Part shown: positions 24,400-37,000 of the stretch, one piece after another | Layout: each line of letters opens with the position of its first letter | How positions within the stretch are numbered: the stretch's first letter is position 1 | Assembly (NCBI GenBank): GCA_015657535.1 | Contig: JADHZB010001491.1 | Coordinates: forward strand, 1-64,000 | DNA: 64,000 nt | DNA from: Nephromyces sp. MM_2019 | Taxonomy: Eukaryota; Apicomplexa; Aconoidasida; Nephromycida | Direction of reading: 5' to 3' | The notes under the pieces: generated by a model | The model's input: only the letters and a program-made list of their open reading frames with translations | What the model was told of the DNA's origin: nothing | The model's database searches: none | Made by a program: the position numbers and the translations under genes

Positions 24400-27180
24400 C
24401 AGGCCCAAAATACACACACTCCCATAACACTCTGGCCCTAAACACACAAATCGCCCAACCCACTACAAAATCTTCTACTGAAGAATTTATTCATCTGGTT
24501 GAGATAACTTATAGAAGACAGCATGATGAAGATACTTCCACTACTCGAATCACTAGAGTTTCAGCAACAGAAAAACTACTCATTTAAAGAAAAAGTAAAC
24601 TTTTCTACTCACACGCAGGTGTGCAGATCTTGCGCCGCTCTGCCTTGAGAGAACCTCAGATGAAGAAGAAGATGATGAAAAAGAAAAAACAAACGCAAAC
24701 TCTTCATTTAAGTGAAAAAAGCTTCTCATATCAGTAAATTTCCATTAACTGGAATATCTAGAAAACACCTAAAGAATCAGAAAAAGTTAATTTCTTTGAA
24801 AAATCATTATTTCCTAATGTAAAAAAATTTATTAATAAAAAACATCAAAAAATATGGTTTTTCTTTAATTTTCCTCTTCAAGAGCAATTTGTATACATTT
24901 TTCTCACTTTTTTTTACTTCAAAAATCTTCAATATTTTTCTTGTAATGAAAGGCAAGTCAAATTTAATCAAAATTACAGATTTTAACTTATTCACAAGAT
25001 TCAAGAAAACTCATCAACTTACACTATACTGCAAAATTTTTTGATTTTTTGAAAGAAGCAGATTCAGATGTAAATCTTTCTTCTTAAATTTGAAGAGACT
25101 TATTTTTCATCAAAAAAAAACCAAAATTTCCTCCCAAAAACATTCCAAATTTCCTCCTATTAAAGCAGAAAAAAGGATAAAACTATGAAAATTGAAGTGA
25201 AGAAAGTGGTGCAAAATTAAATTAAATTCTTATTGTACTCTCTTTTCTTCAAAAAAGCGTGTTATGCGGTGATTTCGTCTCTTTTTTATCCGCAATTTCC
25301 CTCTTAAAAATAATTAGAAAGTATGAGAGTGAAATTGTTAAGAATTATCCTTTAATACTTTAAATTTGGAGAATTTTCGCGTATTGAACTGAAAAAAAAA
25401 TCCAAACTGCTTGAAAACTTGAAAAAAGAGGATTTTAAGCAGTTTCTGCCTTTGTTATCCAAGCGATTCCTTATTACACTGAGCAATTCTTAAAAAGAAA
25501 AATTCATGAGAGTAGATTAAAGGCCTGAGAATTACAATTTGAATCAAACACAGATTTTGATGATAATGTAGAAGAATTTGGATGAAATCTATTTCAAAAT
25601 TGGGTAAATCTGGTTTTTGAATAATAAAATCAAACACGCACACACACGCAGAAATACACACACATGCACACACACATACACACACATTGTAGTATAAGCT
25701 CTCATAATTCACGCAAAAAACAAAAACTGCAAGTTTTTTTTCCTAGTCGATTTCAATAGAAACTCTTTGATCTCTCTTTTAGATGTTAGCAGATTTTTAT
25801 TAAAATATCGAAAAGCAATAAAAAAAATAGTCGTAAAATTGGTGAAATTACCGATTTTCTTACTTTTAAAGGCAAGTTGCTGTGTGTTGGGTGCGTTTAG
25901 AAAAAACAGCGAAATGAGATATTTTCTGCAGCTCTTTTTATTAAAAAAAAATTATCCATCAAGGTTGATGAAACGAAAAATCTTAAAAATCGATGGCAGC
26001 TCAGCTTTCACCAGAAATACTGCAACCAACTGCTAGAGAGCGTTGAGTAAAAGCGGTAAAAATCACCACTGTATAGCATTAAACCGCCGAATTTGTTTGG
26101 TGGCAATTTCATCTACCCGAAAAAAAGTTTAATTCTTCCGGGAAAGCCCGAAATTCCAAATATTTTACCAAAAATTTGGTTCTCCAGATTTTCCCTTTTT
26201 GAGGAATTTTTTTTCGAAATTTTAATGAAATTCTACTTCTACTTCTGCTTTTTTTTTTTATAAATTGCAAAGTTACGATCTTTTTTGATGTTTTTAACTT
26301 CATTCTGCTTCTTCTTTCCAGCAGATTATTGCATAAAAACCTATTTTTCGAGCATTTCGTACCTTCTTCATGCGTAAATTGTGTGCATTTGAAACTTGAT
26401 GATTGTGGGTATTAATCGTGTTAATGGTTACATTTTGTTTGATATTTTTCAAGTTTTCTTCTTTGGAAGTTTTTTCCAGTATTTCCCTTGAAATCAGCTT
26501 CACCAGAATTTGATTGATTTCGCTAATATATGGGAATCGATAGAATCCTCTAGTTATTTTTAAAAAAAGTCATAGTCGAAAATCTATTTCATACAAATCT
26601 AAAAAGAAGCCTTAAAAGCTTGCAAAATTTCAAAAATACCTTTTTTTTGTCTATTATATTAATGATTAATAAAAAGCATTTNNNNNNNNNNNNNNNNNNN
26701 NNNNNNNNNNNNNNNNNNNNNNNNNNNNNNNAGCATTTTAAGCGCAAAAATCATATAAAATCAATATACTTATCTTTTAATTTTTCTTTAAAAATCTCGA
26801 GATTTACGCGATGTCTTTGCTTTTTTCAGTAAAGCAAAAAAACCGCTGATTCAGAGGATTTCTATTTTTTTCTATTTTCTTAAATTGAGGAAAATTGCCT
26901 CTTCAGGCACATAATTTTGATGATTTGAAGAAGAATTTGATTTGTGCGCATTTTGCTTGTCTAAGACATAAAGGGACATAAAGGCAGTGGCAAAGTGATC
27001 TGCTATGCGTGTTTTGTGTGGTGTGTGTTGTATGTTGTTTTTGCTTTCTTTTGCTGTTTCTAGGTGGTATCCCTATTACTGTATGTTTTCGTTTAAACCG
27101 CTGTTTCCTAGGATTTGCTGTATAATTGTGAATATTCGCTCTGGCGCATTTGCTGTAGGGTTTTAAGTTTTTTTTTGTTT
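24400..27180. other. AT-rich spacer between divergent genes, no gene assigned
   Basis: This very AT-rich stretch separates the minus-strand claw-like gene from the plus-strand GAP50 gene. Translations in all frames are dominated by K, N, I, F and L. A plus-strand frame at 24,480-24,585 contains 'FIHLVEITYRRQHDEDTS' and could be an isolated exon, but it has no partner. A 50-N gap lies at 26,682-26,731. Confidence 0.5.
26682..26731. other. Assembly gap (50 N)
   Basis: The gap is flanked by AAAAAGCATTT on the left and AGCATTTTAA on the right. Because the same AGCATTT sits on both edges, the true gap may be zero or a small tandem duplication. Confidence 0.99.
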
Positions 27181-27184
27181 TTAT

Positions 27185-27470
27185 TCCTTTCGTGTGTACG
27201 TCTTCATCTCCCCCTTTTTGTACATCTTTATATCCACTTTTGTGTGCACCTTTATATCTCCTCTCCCTCTTGTGTGTGTGTGCATCTGCATGTCCCCCCT
27301 CCGTCTCCTGTGTGTATGTGCATCCTTATCTTCCCCCTTCTCATTTTATTTCCCTCTTTTTCGGACCTCCTTCCCCACGTTTTTCCCCCGCCTCTCCACC
27401 ACACTTTTTTGGATCATCCACTCCACCAAATCGGCGTTATCCCCCCCCACCACACATACCTATATGAAAC
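27185..27470 (+). promoter_or_regulatory. Pyrimidine-rich leader with degenerate tandem units upstream of GAP50
   Basis: The roughly 285 bases before the GAP50 start codon are strongly C/T-rich on the sense strand. They contain diverged units of the form 'GTGTGTGCA(C/T)CT(T/G)(T/C)ATATC' followed by runs of C and T. This is probably the 5' leader or initiator region. There is no TATA-like element at a convincing distance. A leader intron ending in a pyrimidine tract is also possible. Confidence 0.35.
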
Positions 27471-27476
27471 ATAAAA

Positions 27477-30400
27477 ATGGCTTTACCGCTACTTTTTCTT
27501 CTTTCTAGCGGACTAAGTCGGACTTTTTCGTCGCTTCTTCTCCGTAGAGCAGTTATTTCACTGATTTTCATTGCATTTCATGCATTTTTTTTTCCCAACC
27601 TTCATCTTCATAATGTTTCTCATAGGTTTTTTACATCTTCTAAAAGCTTTTTGAAAGTAGTTTCTGCGTACTCTGTTGCTCCTGATATTGGACCAGAAGG
27701 TTCGCAAAATTCCCATTTTTCAAGTCCAAGAACCAGGACTTTGGTGTCAATGTCTCCGTTTTATCCTGAGCATAACTTTGAGGCTGCTGCAGAAACTTTT
27801 CTGTGTCTTCCTCCTTTTTCTTTTTCTCCATTTGGAAAGATGGATTTTTCAAAAGCAGAGATTTTGAGTAGAGTTGAAGGTGCAGAGGAGGTGGATTCCG
27901 CGATGAAGGAGTTAACTGCCAGCGGTGGTGGCAATGAGAGTGAAGTATCTCATCTCTCTTCTTCTAATGCTACTGCTTCTTCTTCTTCTTCTGTATTACC
28001 ACTGGCTGTCTTTTACTCTCTCGGTGATTGGGGAACAGCTGGAAAAGCGCAGAGGAAGGTTGCAGATGTTATGTCAGAAGCTGCCAGTCTTTTTCCTCCT
28101 CTTTATGTGTTATCTTTGGGAGATAATTTCTACGATTTTGGAGTTGATGCCGTAGATGATCCAATTTGGGATAACGTTTTTGAAGATGTATACAATTCAA
28201 CGAGCTTAAAGGATGTAAGTTGTGTATGTGTGTGAATTTTGGTGATGATAAGCTGTGCCGATTTAGAGACTTTAGAGGGTGTAATCTTTCTGTGCGATTT
28301 TTGTTTGACGTTTTTTTTTGCTTCAAGCTTGATTTATGAGAAAAGCATTGATTTTTTGATGTTTTTTGCCATCCTCATGGGGATGAATGTTTGCAAAACT
28401 ACCGACACACCACAGTTTGTAACTGCAAACTTTGTATATTGCGTAAAGTAGAAAGTCACTAAAGGAGGAATAATAGAGATATTTCCTGCATTAAGTTGTG
28501 CTTCACCTTCTTCGATTTTTTTTTGCAGTAATTTCTTCTTTAATGCCTTTTTTCTTCATAAATTCGCCTGGAGATTTCGCTTTTGATATAAAATGAGGTT
28601 CACCTAGTGTTTGCATGATGTAGATTTTTTGGCTGGCATAACGTTACGATATGAAACAGTGCAAAGGCGATTAGTTCGCTGCCGGTTTTTGCCTTAACCC
28701 CGCAGTAATTGAAGGCACAAATTTGATGTAAAATTGATACAGAATAGAGTGTTAATGCAGTCTACTCCACCTGCGAAAAAAATCTTCAATTTTCCTAAAT
28801 TACTTATCATATTGCTGGATGTGGGGATTTTGAGCGATTCACTTTAATCAAAGTTTAAAACTGAGAGCCGTGCTGCTCTTGAATCTTCACTTTTTCTTTT
28901 GCATTTTCGCAGTTTTTTCATCATTTTTTCGCGATTAATGCGTTTTCTTCACTTTTGCTTTTGCTAATGATTCTTAAACGGCATAATTAGTCGTCTTCAA
29001 GCTTTAAAAGTCGTTAAATAAGTGATAACGAGCTTTAAACTAGAATTTTTGATGGTTTTTTTGCAGTTGAAATTCTATAGCACACTTGGAAATCATGACT
29101 ACAGAGGTAATCCGTGGGCTCAGATAGCTCGTCACTACTACCCCAATAACACGCGCTGGATTTTTCCTAACTATTGGTATTATATGAGGCATAATTACAT
29201 TGATGTTCCCAGCAGTATTGATGAAGGCATTTTCAACGGAATCAATACTATTTCCGAGCTGACGGTGAAGATGTGATTTTTTTTCCATCTTCTTCATAGA
29301 CTAGCATTTTTGGGAGGTTTTTCTGCAGGTTTAGCGACTTCGATTGTCTTTTTTAAAAGAGTTGAAAGTAAGTAGTGCTAGTGTATGTACAGTAGAAAGT
29401 ATGAATTTTCACCTTTCATTGATTTTTAGTATGTAAAATTCAAAAAATTTCGCCTTGAGGTTATTTCATGGTAGCTTTTAAGTCTGGTATTTTGTGATTT
29501 AGACGCTGAGATTCTCGTGCTAGAAAAAGTTGGACTCTATATGAGGTTAATGATTAGTGTCTATTCACTGGTTAGCATACACACAGAGTAAGTGTGTGTG
29601 TGAAAGTGTAGGAAGGTTGATGTGTATGTGAGAGTTCATGTGTGTGTAAAATTGAATGTTTGTGCGATTTGTATTGATGTCACAAAACGTCCATGCGAAG
29701 ATGAAGATGCTTTTGCTTGTAGTTCGATTGATAGATTGAAGAAAATAATTTTGAAAAGCCAAAGTTTATGTGTTGAAAAGAGGGTGTGTGTGTGAGAATT
29801 TTGTCTCTACTTGTACTTCATTTTCTCCTCATTTTCTCTGTATAGTATGCTCAGGTATCTCATTTAATCAGCTCTTCGACTTGCTCTTATCTTCTTCAAA
29901 ATGCCTTTTTTTGGCTTTTAAATTTGAGAAAGATTTGCGTGTGTTCCCTTCAACATGTTTTTTTTGAAGAGCTTTTTCGCACTCTCAAAGCATAGAAAAC
30001 CTCCTCTTATACTTGAAAAAATTGCCAATCTTCTCCCTTTACCATTGCATTTTGCTCTCTTCTTCTTTTGAGCTTTTAATGTTTTTGTCTGCGTTTTTAC
30101 CCTTTGCTTCTTCAACACTTTTGGATGATCTTTTATGGGGTTTTTTGAGAAACTGGAGTTTTTCGCATTTCTAGGTCTTCTGGGTATTTCAGAGTATGTA
30201 GGTTGAAGAAACTTTCACTCTTCACATTTTCTGCTGCATTTGCTCAATTTTCCCTTTGTTTTAACTCGTTAAACACACATTATATGAAATTCTGCTTCAC
30301 GAAACTGTCAGAAAAGTTCAAGAGAATACCTTTTTTTGTGTGTTGTATTGTAGAAGCTGATGTCTTTAGGTCTCTCTTGTGTGTGTTGTGTCTCCCGCAG

Positions 30401-31135
30401 AATCTGGCGGCTTCAGCTAAACAAACTTCAAGCTTTGAGGTGGTTTCTATATGCATTGATACTATATTGCTTTCATTGCATGAACCTCAAGACTGGCTGA
30501 TTCCATATGAGCTAACAATGGAGCTTTTTAATATTCAAAAGAAGTTCATCGTGGATACCATCAAAGCTGGTAGGCGTTTTTAAAGGGGTTTAAAGGTAGA
30601 TGTTTCATGCTCAAAAGATGAGAAGAAGAGGAAATCTTCAGTTGAAAAGTCTTAACATTTATTATAGCAGTTTGAAGTGCTTTTAGAGCTTTTAGCGTTT
30701 TCTTTGGAGGCCTCTGGGTCTAAAAGTGAAGTTTTTCCTGGTTAGAGATGAGAAAATCGCACACACACTCAAAAACTATTTGTCGCTCAAATTCGAGATG
30801 TGTAGAAAAAATATCGTTTTGCTTGTATAATGTGTGTGTGTGTGTGTATCTGGTGATGTTTTCTGCTTGCTGTGGATATGTGCTCGTAGTATCTGAATGG
30901 TTGGGAGTCGTGAATATAGTATCTTTAGCCGATACTGATATACTATGAGTTTATAGACTAGGGGGTTTGCTTTATTTGAAGGTTGGCTACGTATTTGTTT
31001 TTGGGTTAAGTGAGTTGCCAATGTGTGTACCTGAGGGATATGCCTGGTGATAGTTTTTCATCAATTTTTTACGCGCAATTATGAGTATATTCAAATAGGT
31101 TGAAGATATGCGTGTGTGTGTGTGTGTGTATGTGT

Positions 31136-31174
<39 letters not shown>

Positions 31175-34099
31175 TGTGTGTGTGTTTGTCTGCGTTTAAG
31201 TGTGTGTGTGTGTGTTCGTCTGCGTTTAAGTGTGTGTGTGTGTGTGTTTGTCTGCGTTTAAGTGTGTGTGTGTGTGTGTTTGTCTGCGTTTAAGTGTGTG
31301 TGTGTGTGTGTGTATTCAAACCGGCCTGTTAGCATAGCTGTGATAATATGAGTCGATTAGTGTCAAAAGGAGGTTCTTAGCTGTTTTTGCAAAATTAGCT
31401 TGAATGTTGAAAAATTAACGAAAAAGACGAATTTAAACTGAAGAAGAAGATGAAGATTAAGTGGGAAAATTAAGCTCTTACTCTTAGAAAGCACACACAG
31501 ATAAACGGATTTTGAAGATTCTCTGCAAGCATATAAACTTCTCATGCTCTTTGCAAGTGCTTTCAGTGTGGGTAGTACTACTGGCTTACTGATGACTAGT
31601 TTCAGCACCTTTGTGTGTGAGATTCTCCATGTATGTGTGTGAGATTTCTTTTATTTTTGATTCTTTTTTGCTCTCAAATTGCCGAGTTCCCCCTCTTTTC
31701 AACAGCTGCTCAGACGGCTGATTGGATCTTTGTGTATGGTCATTATCCTATATATACAACTACAAAGAGACACTCTCTGGAACTCAAAAATTTTTTGATT
31801 CCTCTCTTCAAGCAGTATGGAGTTGATGCCTACTTCTGTGGGCATGATCATTTTCTAGGGCATTTTGAGGTATCATTGGGGGGTATCTTCATATGTATAT
31901 ATATATATATATATTGTGTGTGTGTGTGTGTGATATCTGACTAAATGTGTATACTCTGTATAATATATACGATAGAAAAAAATGTATATATTTTTATAGT
32001 TAAACTTTCTAGTTTATCTTCTTCATTATGTTATTTTGTTGGATTTTTTGGGATGAAATGAAGATAGATTCACAATATATATTGCCTTGTGTGTTTATGA
32101 AGATGATGACCTGACTGAGGAAGATTTTTTGTACAGATCTCAGTAGGTAGATGATGAGTCATATTTTTAAACATGAAAAAACAGCTAAACTTTACAGCTT
32201 TATTTTCATTGAACTCCTAAACTTTCAACTTCTTCATATAATAAAAACCGTCATTTCTGTACAAAAATTTGGTTATTTAGCATCATTTCTACTGCATTCC
32301 CTTTTTTTCTCCTCTTCGGAACTTTTTGCCACCACACCAAGATAACCGAGCAAACACAGCATGATGCACATTTCTATACACAATCTAAGGCTAATTTGTG
32401 TGTGTCATGTTTCTGTACCAAAAGATGACTTTTTGACGAATATTTTTGCCCTTCACTACCTTTTATACTTCAAAATCGTCCCTCCCGTTTTGGTGTGTGC
32501 AGGACTCCGACATTTCCTACATTTTAAGTGGTGCCGGCGGGAAGCACCCTACTCCAGCGACTTGCCTGGAAAATTCATACGCTTGCAAGTATGCTGCTGC
32601 AAAGAATGGATTCACAACACACTTACTTACTTCAGATAAGATGTATAGTTACTGGATAGATGATGAAGGGAATATAGTCTACAGGAAGATTCATCAAAAG
32701 AGGCAGAAAAATCCTGATACGACGCCAGGTATGTGGGTTGAAATAGCGGATTTAGAAGTGGATTTTGCTTTGGTTTTAAGGATGTTTAGTTGTGCGATGT
32801 TCTCTGAAATTAGCATGTGTGTTGTTGGATTTATGAAGTTGTAAGTCAATTTGTGTGAAGATGCGAGAATGTGAGTATGAAGATGCGAGATTGTGAGCAT
32901 GAAGATTTAAGTTTGCGATGTATATACACCTGGATTTAAAGTGTTTAATCAGCAGAATAATGAGGAATTTGCGAATAATTTCGTATACCATCACTTTTTC
33001 TATATTTGAGGGTTTGCTGTTTTCATTCGTGTTGTGAAAGTAAGAATTTCTGCTCTTGTAGCTGATGAAAATTTCAGATTTTTTTTGTATTTCGCTTTTT
33101 TAGATGAAAATCAAAATTTTTTATACTTTTTATGTGAAATTTACTTCTTTTTGGTCTTTTTCTTTTTCTTTAAAGCCTTCTGTTAGCGTGTCTCTATTGT
33201 GTGCTGCATAGTAGCAGGGTAAATCTGCTTCTTCGGTGGGTGATGATTTGAATTTTTCTCTTTTATGTTGAAGAATGAAGCACAAAAAAGAGTTGATTTA
33301 TTTTGGCTTTCTTGTGAGTAAATGAGCAGGATTTTCCAGTTTATGCGGACATGTAAGGTGCTTATACTTTTTCTTGCTTTGGTGTGCTAATTTTATATAT
33401 GACGATGCAATTTTTGCAGTCCTTCTCATTATAAAACTACACATACATGCAAGCACATCTATGCAGCCACACACTCCCAAGCGCATGTAGACACACGCAC
33501 GCACACACAAGTAAATATAAACACACACGGTTCAAAATTTCAAGAGAAAGCATATTTGCTTTAGCTCTTTTCGCTTTAAGGGCTCCATACTACATCGCTA
33601 AATTTACTTTGCTCTCCTTCCTCCTCTTTGATAGCTTTTATATGTTTATGCTATAAAATGCTCTGATACGCGAATTTATTAATGTAGAAGCATCTCTTCT
33701 TCTAGGCGAATCATTACCCTTTTACTGGTGTGCTGTTGCAGTATATACACATGTTTTCATGCTTCTAAAATATTTACTGCTAAACCAACTAGCTATATAG
33801 AGCCCTAAGCACCTCTTTCTCGTGCTGAAGCCTGTATATCTTTTATTTTATTACAGTTTTTGTGTGTAAAATTTTTTTCACCTGCAGATAGCCAAAGTAC
33901 AAGCGAGCAGGAAGTCACTTCCTTCCCTGTAATAAAACGGCTTTATATAGGCCCAGACCCAGCGCAATCTTCAGTGCATCTCACGCTACAGAATTATATT
34001 ACTTTGGGTGCTCTTGGAGGCTTTATTTTAGGTGTTGGGTGTGTATTGCTCGGTTTTTTTTCCAAGTCATTGTATAGAAGAGTGAAAAACAGTAAGTAA
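27477..34099 (+). CDS. GAP50: Glideosome-associated protein 50 (GAP50), purple-acid-phosphatase family
   Basis: Six exons (27477-28214, 29067-29264, 30401-30569, 31706-31869, 32503-32728, 33888-34099) give 1707 nt and 568 residues, with every phase matching. All five metallophosphatase blocks are present: GDWG (183-186), GDNFY (215-219), GNHDY (254-258), GHYP (380-383) and GHDH (414-417). An N-terminal hydrophobic stretch (residues about 25-40) is the likely signal or anchor. A C-terminal membrane span (about 536-556) is followed by a 12-residue basic tail. Family members anchor the myosin A motor complex to the inner membrane complex during gliding and invasion, and may keep weak phosphatase activity. 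The catalytic domain plus anchor fits the usual length of about 400-430. The extra ~150 N-terminal residues, with a Ser-rich run before GDWG, are unusual. At the 3' end, AACA|GTAAGT would also make a donor, so the short tail could be spliced further. Confidence 0.92.
31108..31315 (+). repeat. (GT)n with four 31-32-bp minisatellite units
   Basis: A long (GT)n tract with rare A interruptions turns into four tandem copies of GTTTGTCTGCGTTTAA joined by GTGTGT runs (near 31,185, 31,215, 31,246 and 31,279). The block lies in the GAP50 intron between the exons ending at 30,569 and starting at 31,706. Confidence 0.85.
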
Positions 34100-37000
34100 T
34101 GGGGAAAATGGTGTGATCATTGCTTTTTTTGGGGTGTTGAAGTTTTGTTAGTAAGATAGGTCGATTGATTGCTCAGAGGGCTTATGATAAGTCTATAAGA
34201 GAATTTGTTTTTATAGATATGGTTTTTCGCGGGTTTTTGGGTATCAGTGGAAGATTTTGGGAAATTCGTGATTTTTCGGGTTCATATTCTTGTTTTTGCG
34301 ATTGTTTAGTAATCGGTTGAAGATATCGGGAAGTTTTTTGTATCAGGAATATTGAAACGATTAGATGTTTTTATGAGGCCCTTGGGTGGACTTGTAGTTC
34401 TCTATGCGCTTTCGCCTGCAGTTTTTTACGCATAACCATGTACATTATGTGAAATTTGTGTGCTCTGAATTTTTTATCTTTACAACCGCTTTGTGTGTAT
34501 GCTCCTTACTTTAGGGCAGTACATTCGGGTTGGTACGAATCTAGTGGATGAAGCAGATACTCCGTTTTAATTTTGCGCCTCATCGGATTCCTCAACTGAC
34601 GTTGAATGCTCGGGGTGGTAGGGGGTAGTCAGTCATTATCGAAAAGGGATGATGAAAAAAAAGCATACTCTTACCATTTTGAAGAAGTCTTCTCCCTTAC
34701 CGATCAATGACTAGCTTTTCAGGGTAGCTTTGTTAAGTTTTTGCGATTAGCATGCTTCAATTCTTTTCTTCTGCCAGTGGCTGTTGCGGCATTAGCCTTC
34801 AGTTTTGGATTACCTGCATCATGCCAGCGTAAAAAAATGTGTTTCATATGAATTCTACTATTACTTGTCGTTTTTTTTGCTCCATAAATATATGGATTTA
34901 GATAGATGGCGCATCAAGCACTTTTTGTTGTGATTAATCGCTTCTTCCACCATCAGCGTGCACAATTTTGTTGCATTGCGAAGTTGATACAAAAAGTTGT
35001 GCATTTATACCTCAACCTGTTTCCGCAAATTAATGAGATGGCTGGCAACCTTTTATCTCGTGGCTGAAGCAGGCGTTACCAATCTGCATGCGCGCACACA
35101 ACCAAATTAGTTGTGTGTCTCCTCGCGAAGAAAGTGGTTTTCGCGCATTCCTTGCTGATTACTGTATCTCCGTCTTTACTTGTATTTTTGGGGGAAACTA
35201 TTGATTTCGTTACGAACCATCTTGTGAAGGTGGAAAAATCTAAAGTCGGAAGTCTGTGGAATAGGGGGATTTTTATATAACGCGGGGAAAGCTTACGGCT
35301 CTTTCATCGTGGGACTTCCTATTAAGGTTACACCCCCTTCATCAAGCGGCAGATTTTCGACAAATGGGTCATGCAGTTAGCACAAACTGAAAATTTTTTT
35401 ACATCATCAACCAATGATTTGGCTTGATTTGAATAGCTTTTGTTGATGGCTTGTAAATTAGAGGGAATCTGGCAATTTAGTTAATTAAGGCTTTTAAAAA
35501 GCTTGCCAAAATTCACGCTTGTCTTTTCTTGTTAAAAGGGGTTTGGAGTCTGCTACCCTTGAATCATATTATGAGTATTTCGCCTCACTTACCTGTTCCA
35601 TCTTGCGGTACAAAGCAGTCGCTAAATTAACGCACATGAATGCATCGCATGGCATGTCTTCTGGTGATCTACTAACTTCGTATAATGTGCTATGGAATTC
35701 GTTTCGTTTAATCACCTCTCCCAACGGCCGGAGTTTTACCGCGAGGAATAATAACTTTGATGTAAGTTATGGCACATTTATGTGGTATTATGAGATATAT
35801 ACGGATATAGGAAGTATTATTTATGCTAATTCAATTACAATGACTCCTGGAACTGTTTCCATGAATCAAAATTCAGGGATATTGACTATTCATAGTTTAG
35901 GTGTTATGATGCACTAATTGTAAGAAGCAGAAACTTTGTAGTAGATTAAAATCAAAAACTCTTAAAAAGGTTGAGCTTGTGACTAAGCTTAGATAAGTCA
36001 CGATTATGAGTGATTAAAATCTGAATTAGCTGAAAGACTGTCACGATAGATAAAAATGCTTTCTTGGACTCCCAGCACCTTATGTACACTGCTTTATCGA
36101 AAATATAATCTCCGAAATCACTGAAAGCTGCGTTGCAGAACATTCAAAGACATTACAGATCTTACGTATATTTAGTATAGCTTAAGCAATGTAGTTGATA
36201 TAGCAGCAGAGCGCTTGTTTCGTTTCTCGCTCCTCTGGCTTAGGGATAGGACTACTGGGAAGCTACATGTGGCGATGAACGCTGCATTGCTTTCATGACT
36301 TTCGGATTTGGCCTTTTTCGGGTCAATTGTGTATCCTGCATCTGAAAAGAGTAGAGTCTATAGCCTTTTTTTGAGCTTAATACGATCGGAAAGACTTCCT
36401 AGTTGCGGTAACCTTGAAGCAGCAGACTTGCCGATACATGAAAAGGTACCTACCTGGAATATGAGTGCTTGTTTGGCCAGGGGTAAGGAGTTCATGTATA
36501 AATCACCACATAAACCGGCATTTTGCAGAGAAAATGGCCAAAATCTCAAGCTAAACCTATCGCTTTCATACTAAAATGTTACTCAAAGTTGCGGGGTTTT
36601 GTAATTTTGCCACGAAGTGCCGGTTGCAGGCTTCTCTCATGCATTGGCCAAAGCAGGGTTCCGCAGTAGCATGCTTGTACCTGCGGGTTGTACACTAGAT
36701 TGGATGGTTGTATCAATTATTGATCAAATAATCTTAAACAGTCCTGTTCAGCTTTATTAAAGGAACTGGTAGAACGACCATGCCGAGCTCGTCACACCCT
36801 AGAATATATATTTTTGAAATTTCTGGGAGCAGGTGATGTGTAGCGCCATTTTTTCAAAATTGCACGAAAATCAAGAGAGAGCTTAGGTAAGATTCTCGCG
36901 CCTGAGTGAAAATCTAATGGAATTTTATGAGCTTCTCTCACGCCAAAGAAAAATCCACCTATATTGGATGCCCTCCTCTCGCATCAAACTAAATCTACTT

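Noticed and set aside
24116..24425. His/Pro/Ser-rich minus-strand frames
   Set aside because: They are translations of the GGTG/GGGA repeat. Only a short exon-like piece at 24388-24335 is kept, as a weak candidate.
29329..29370. Possible GAP50 mini-exon (LATSIVFFKRVE) with a GTAAGT donor
   Set aside because: It needs a phase-1 entry and exit, while both neighbouring exons are phase 0. Direct joining gives an uninterrupted family-like sequence.
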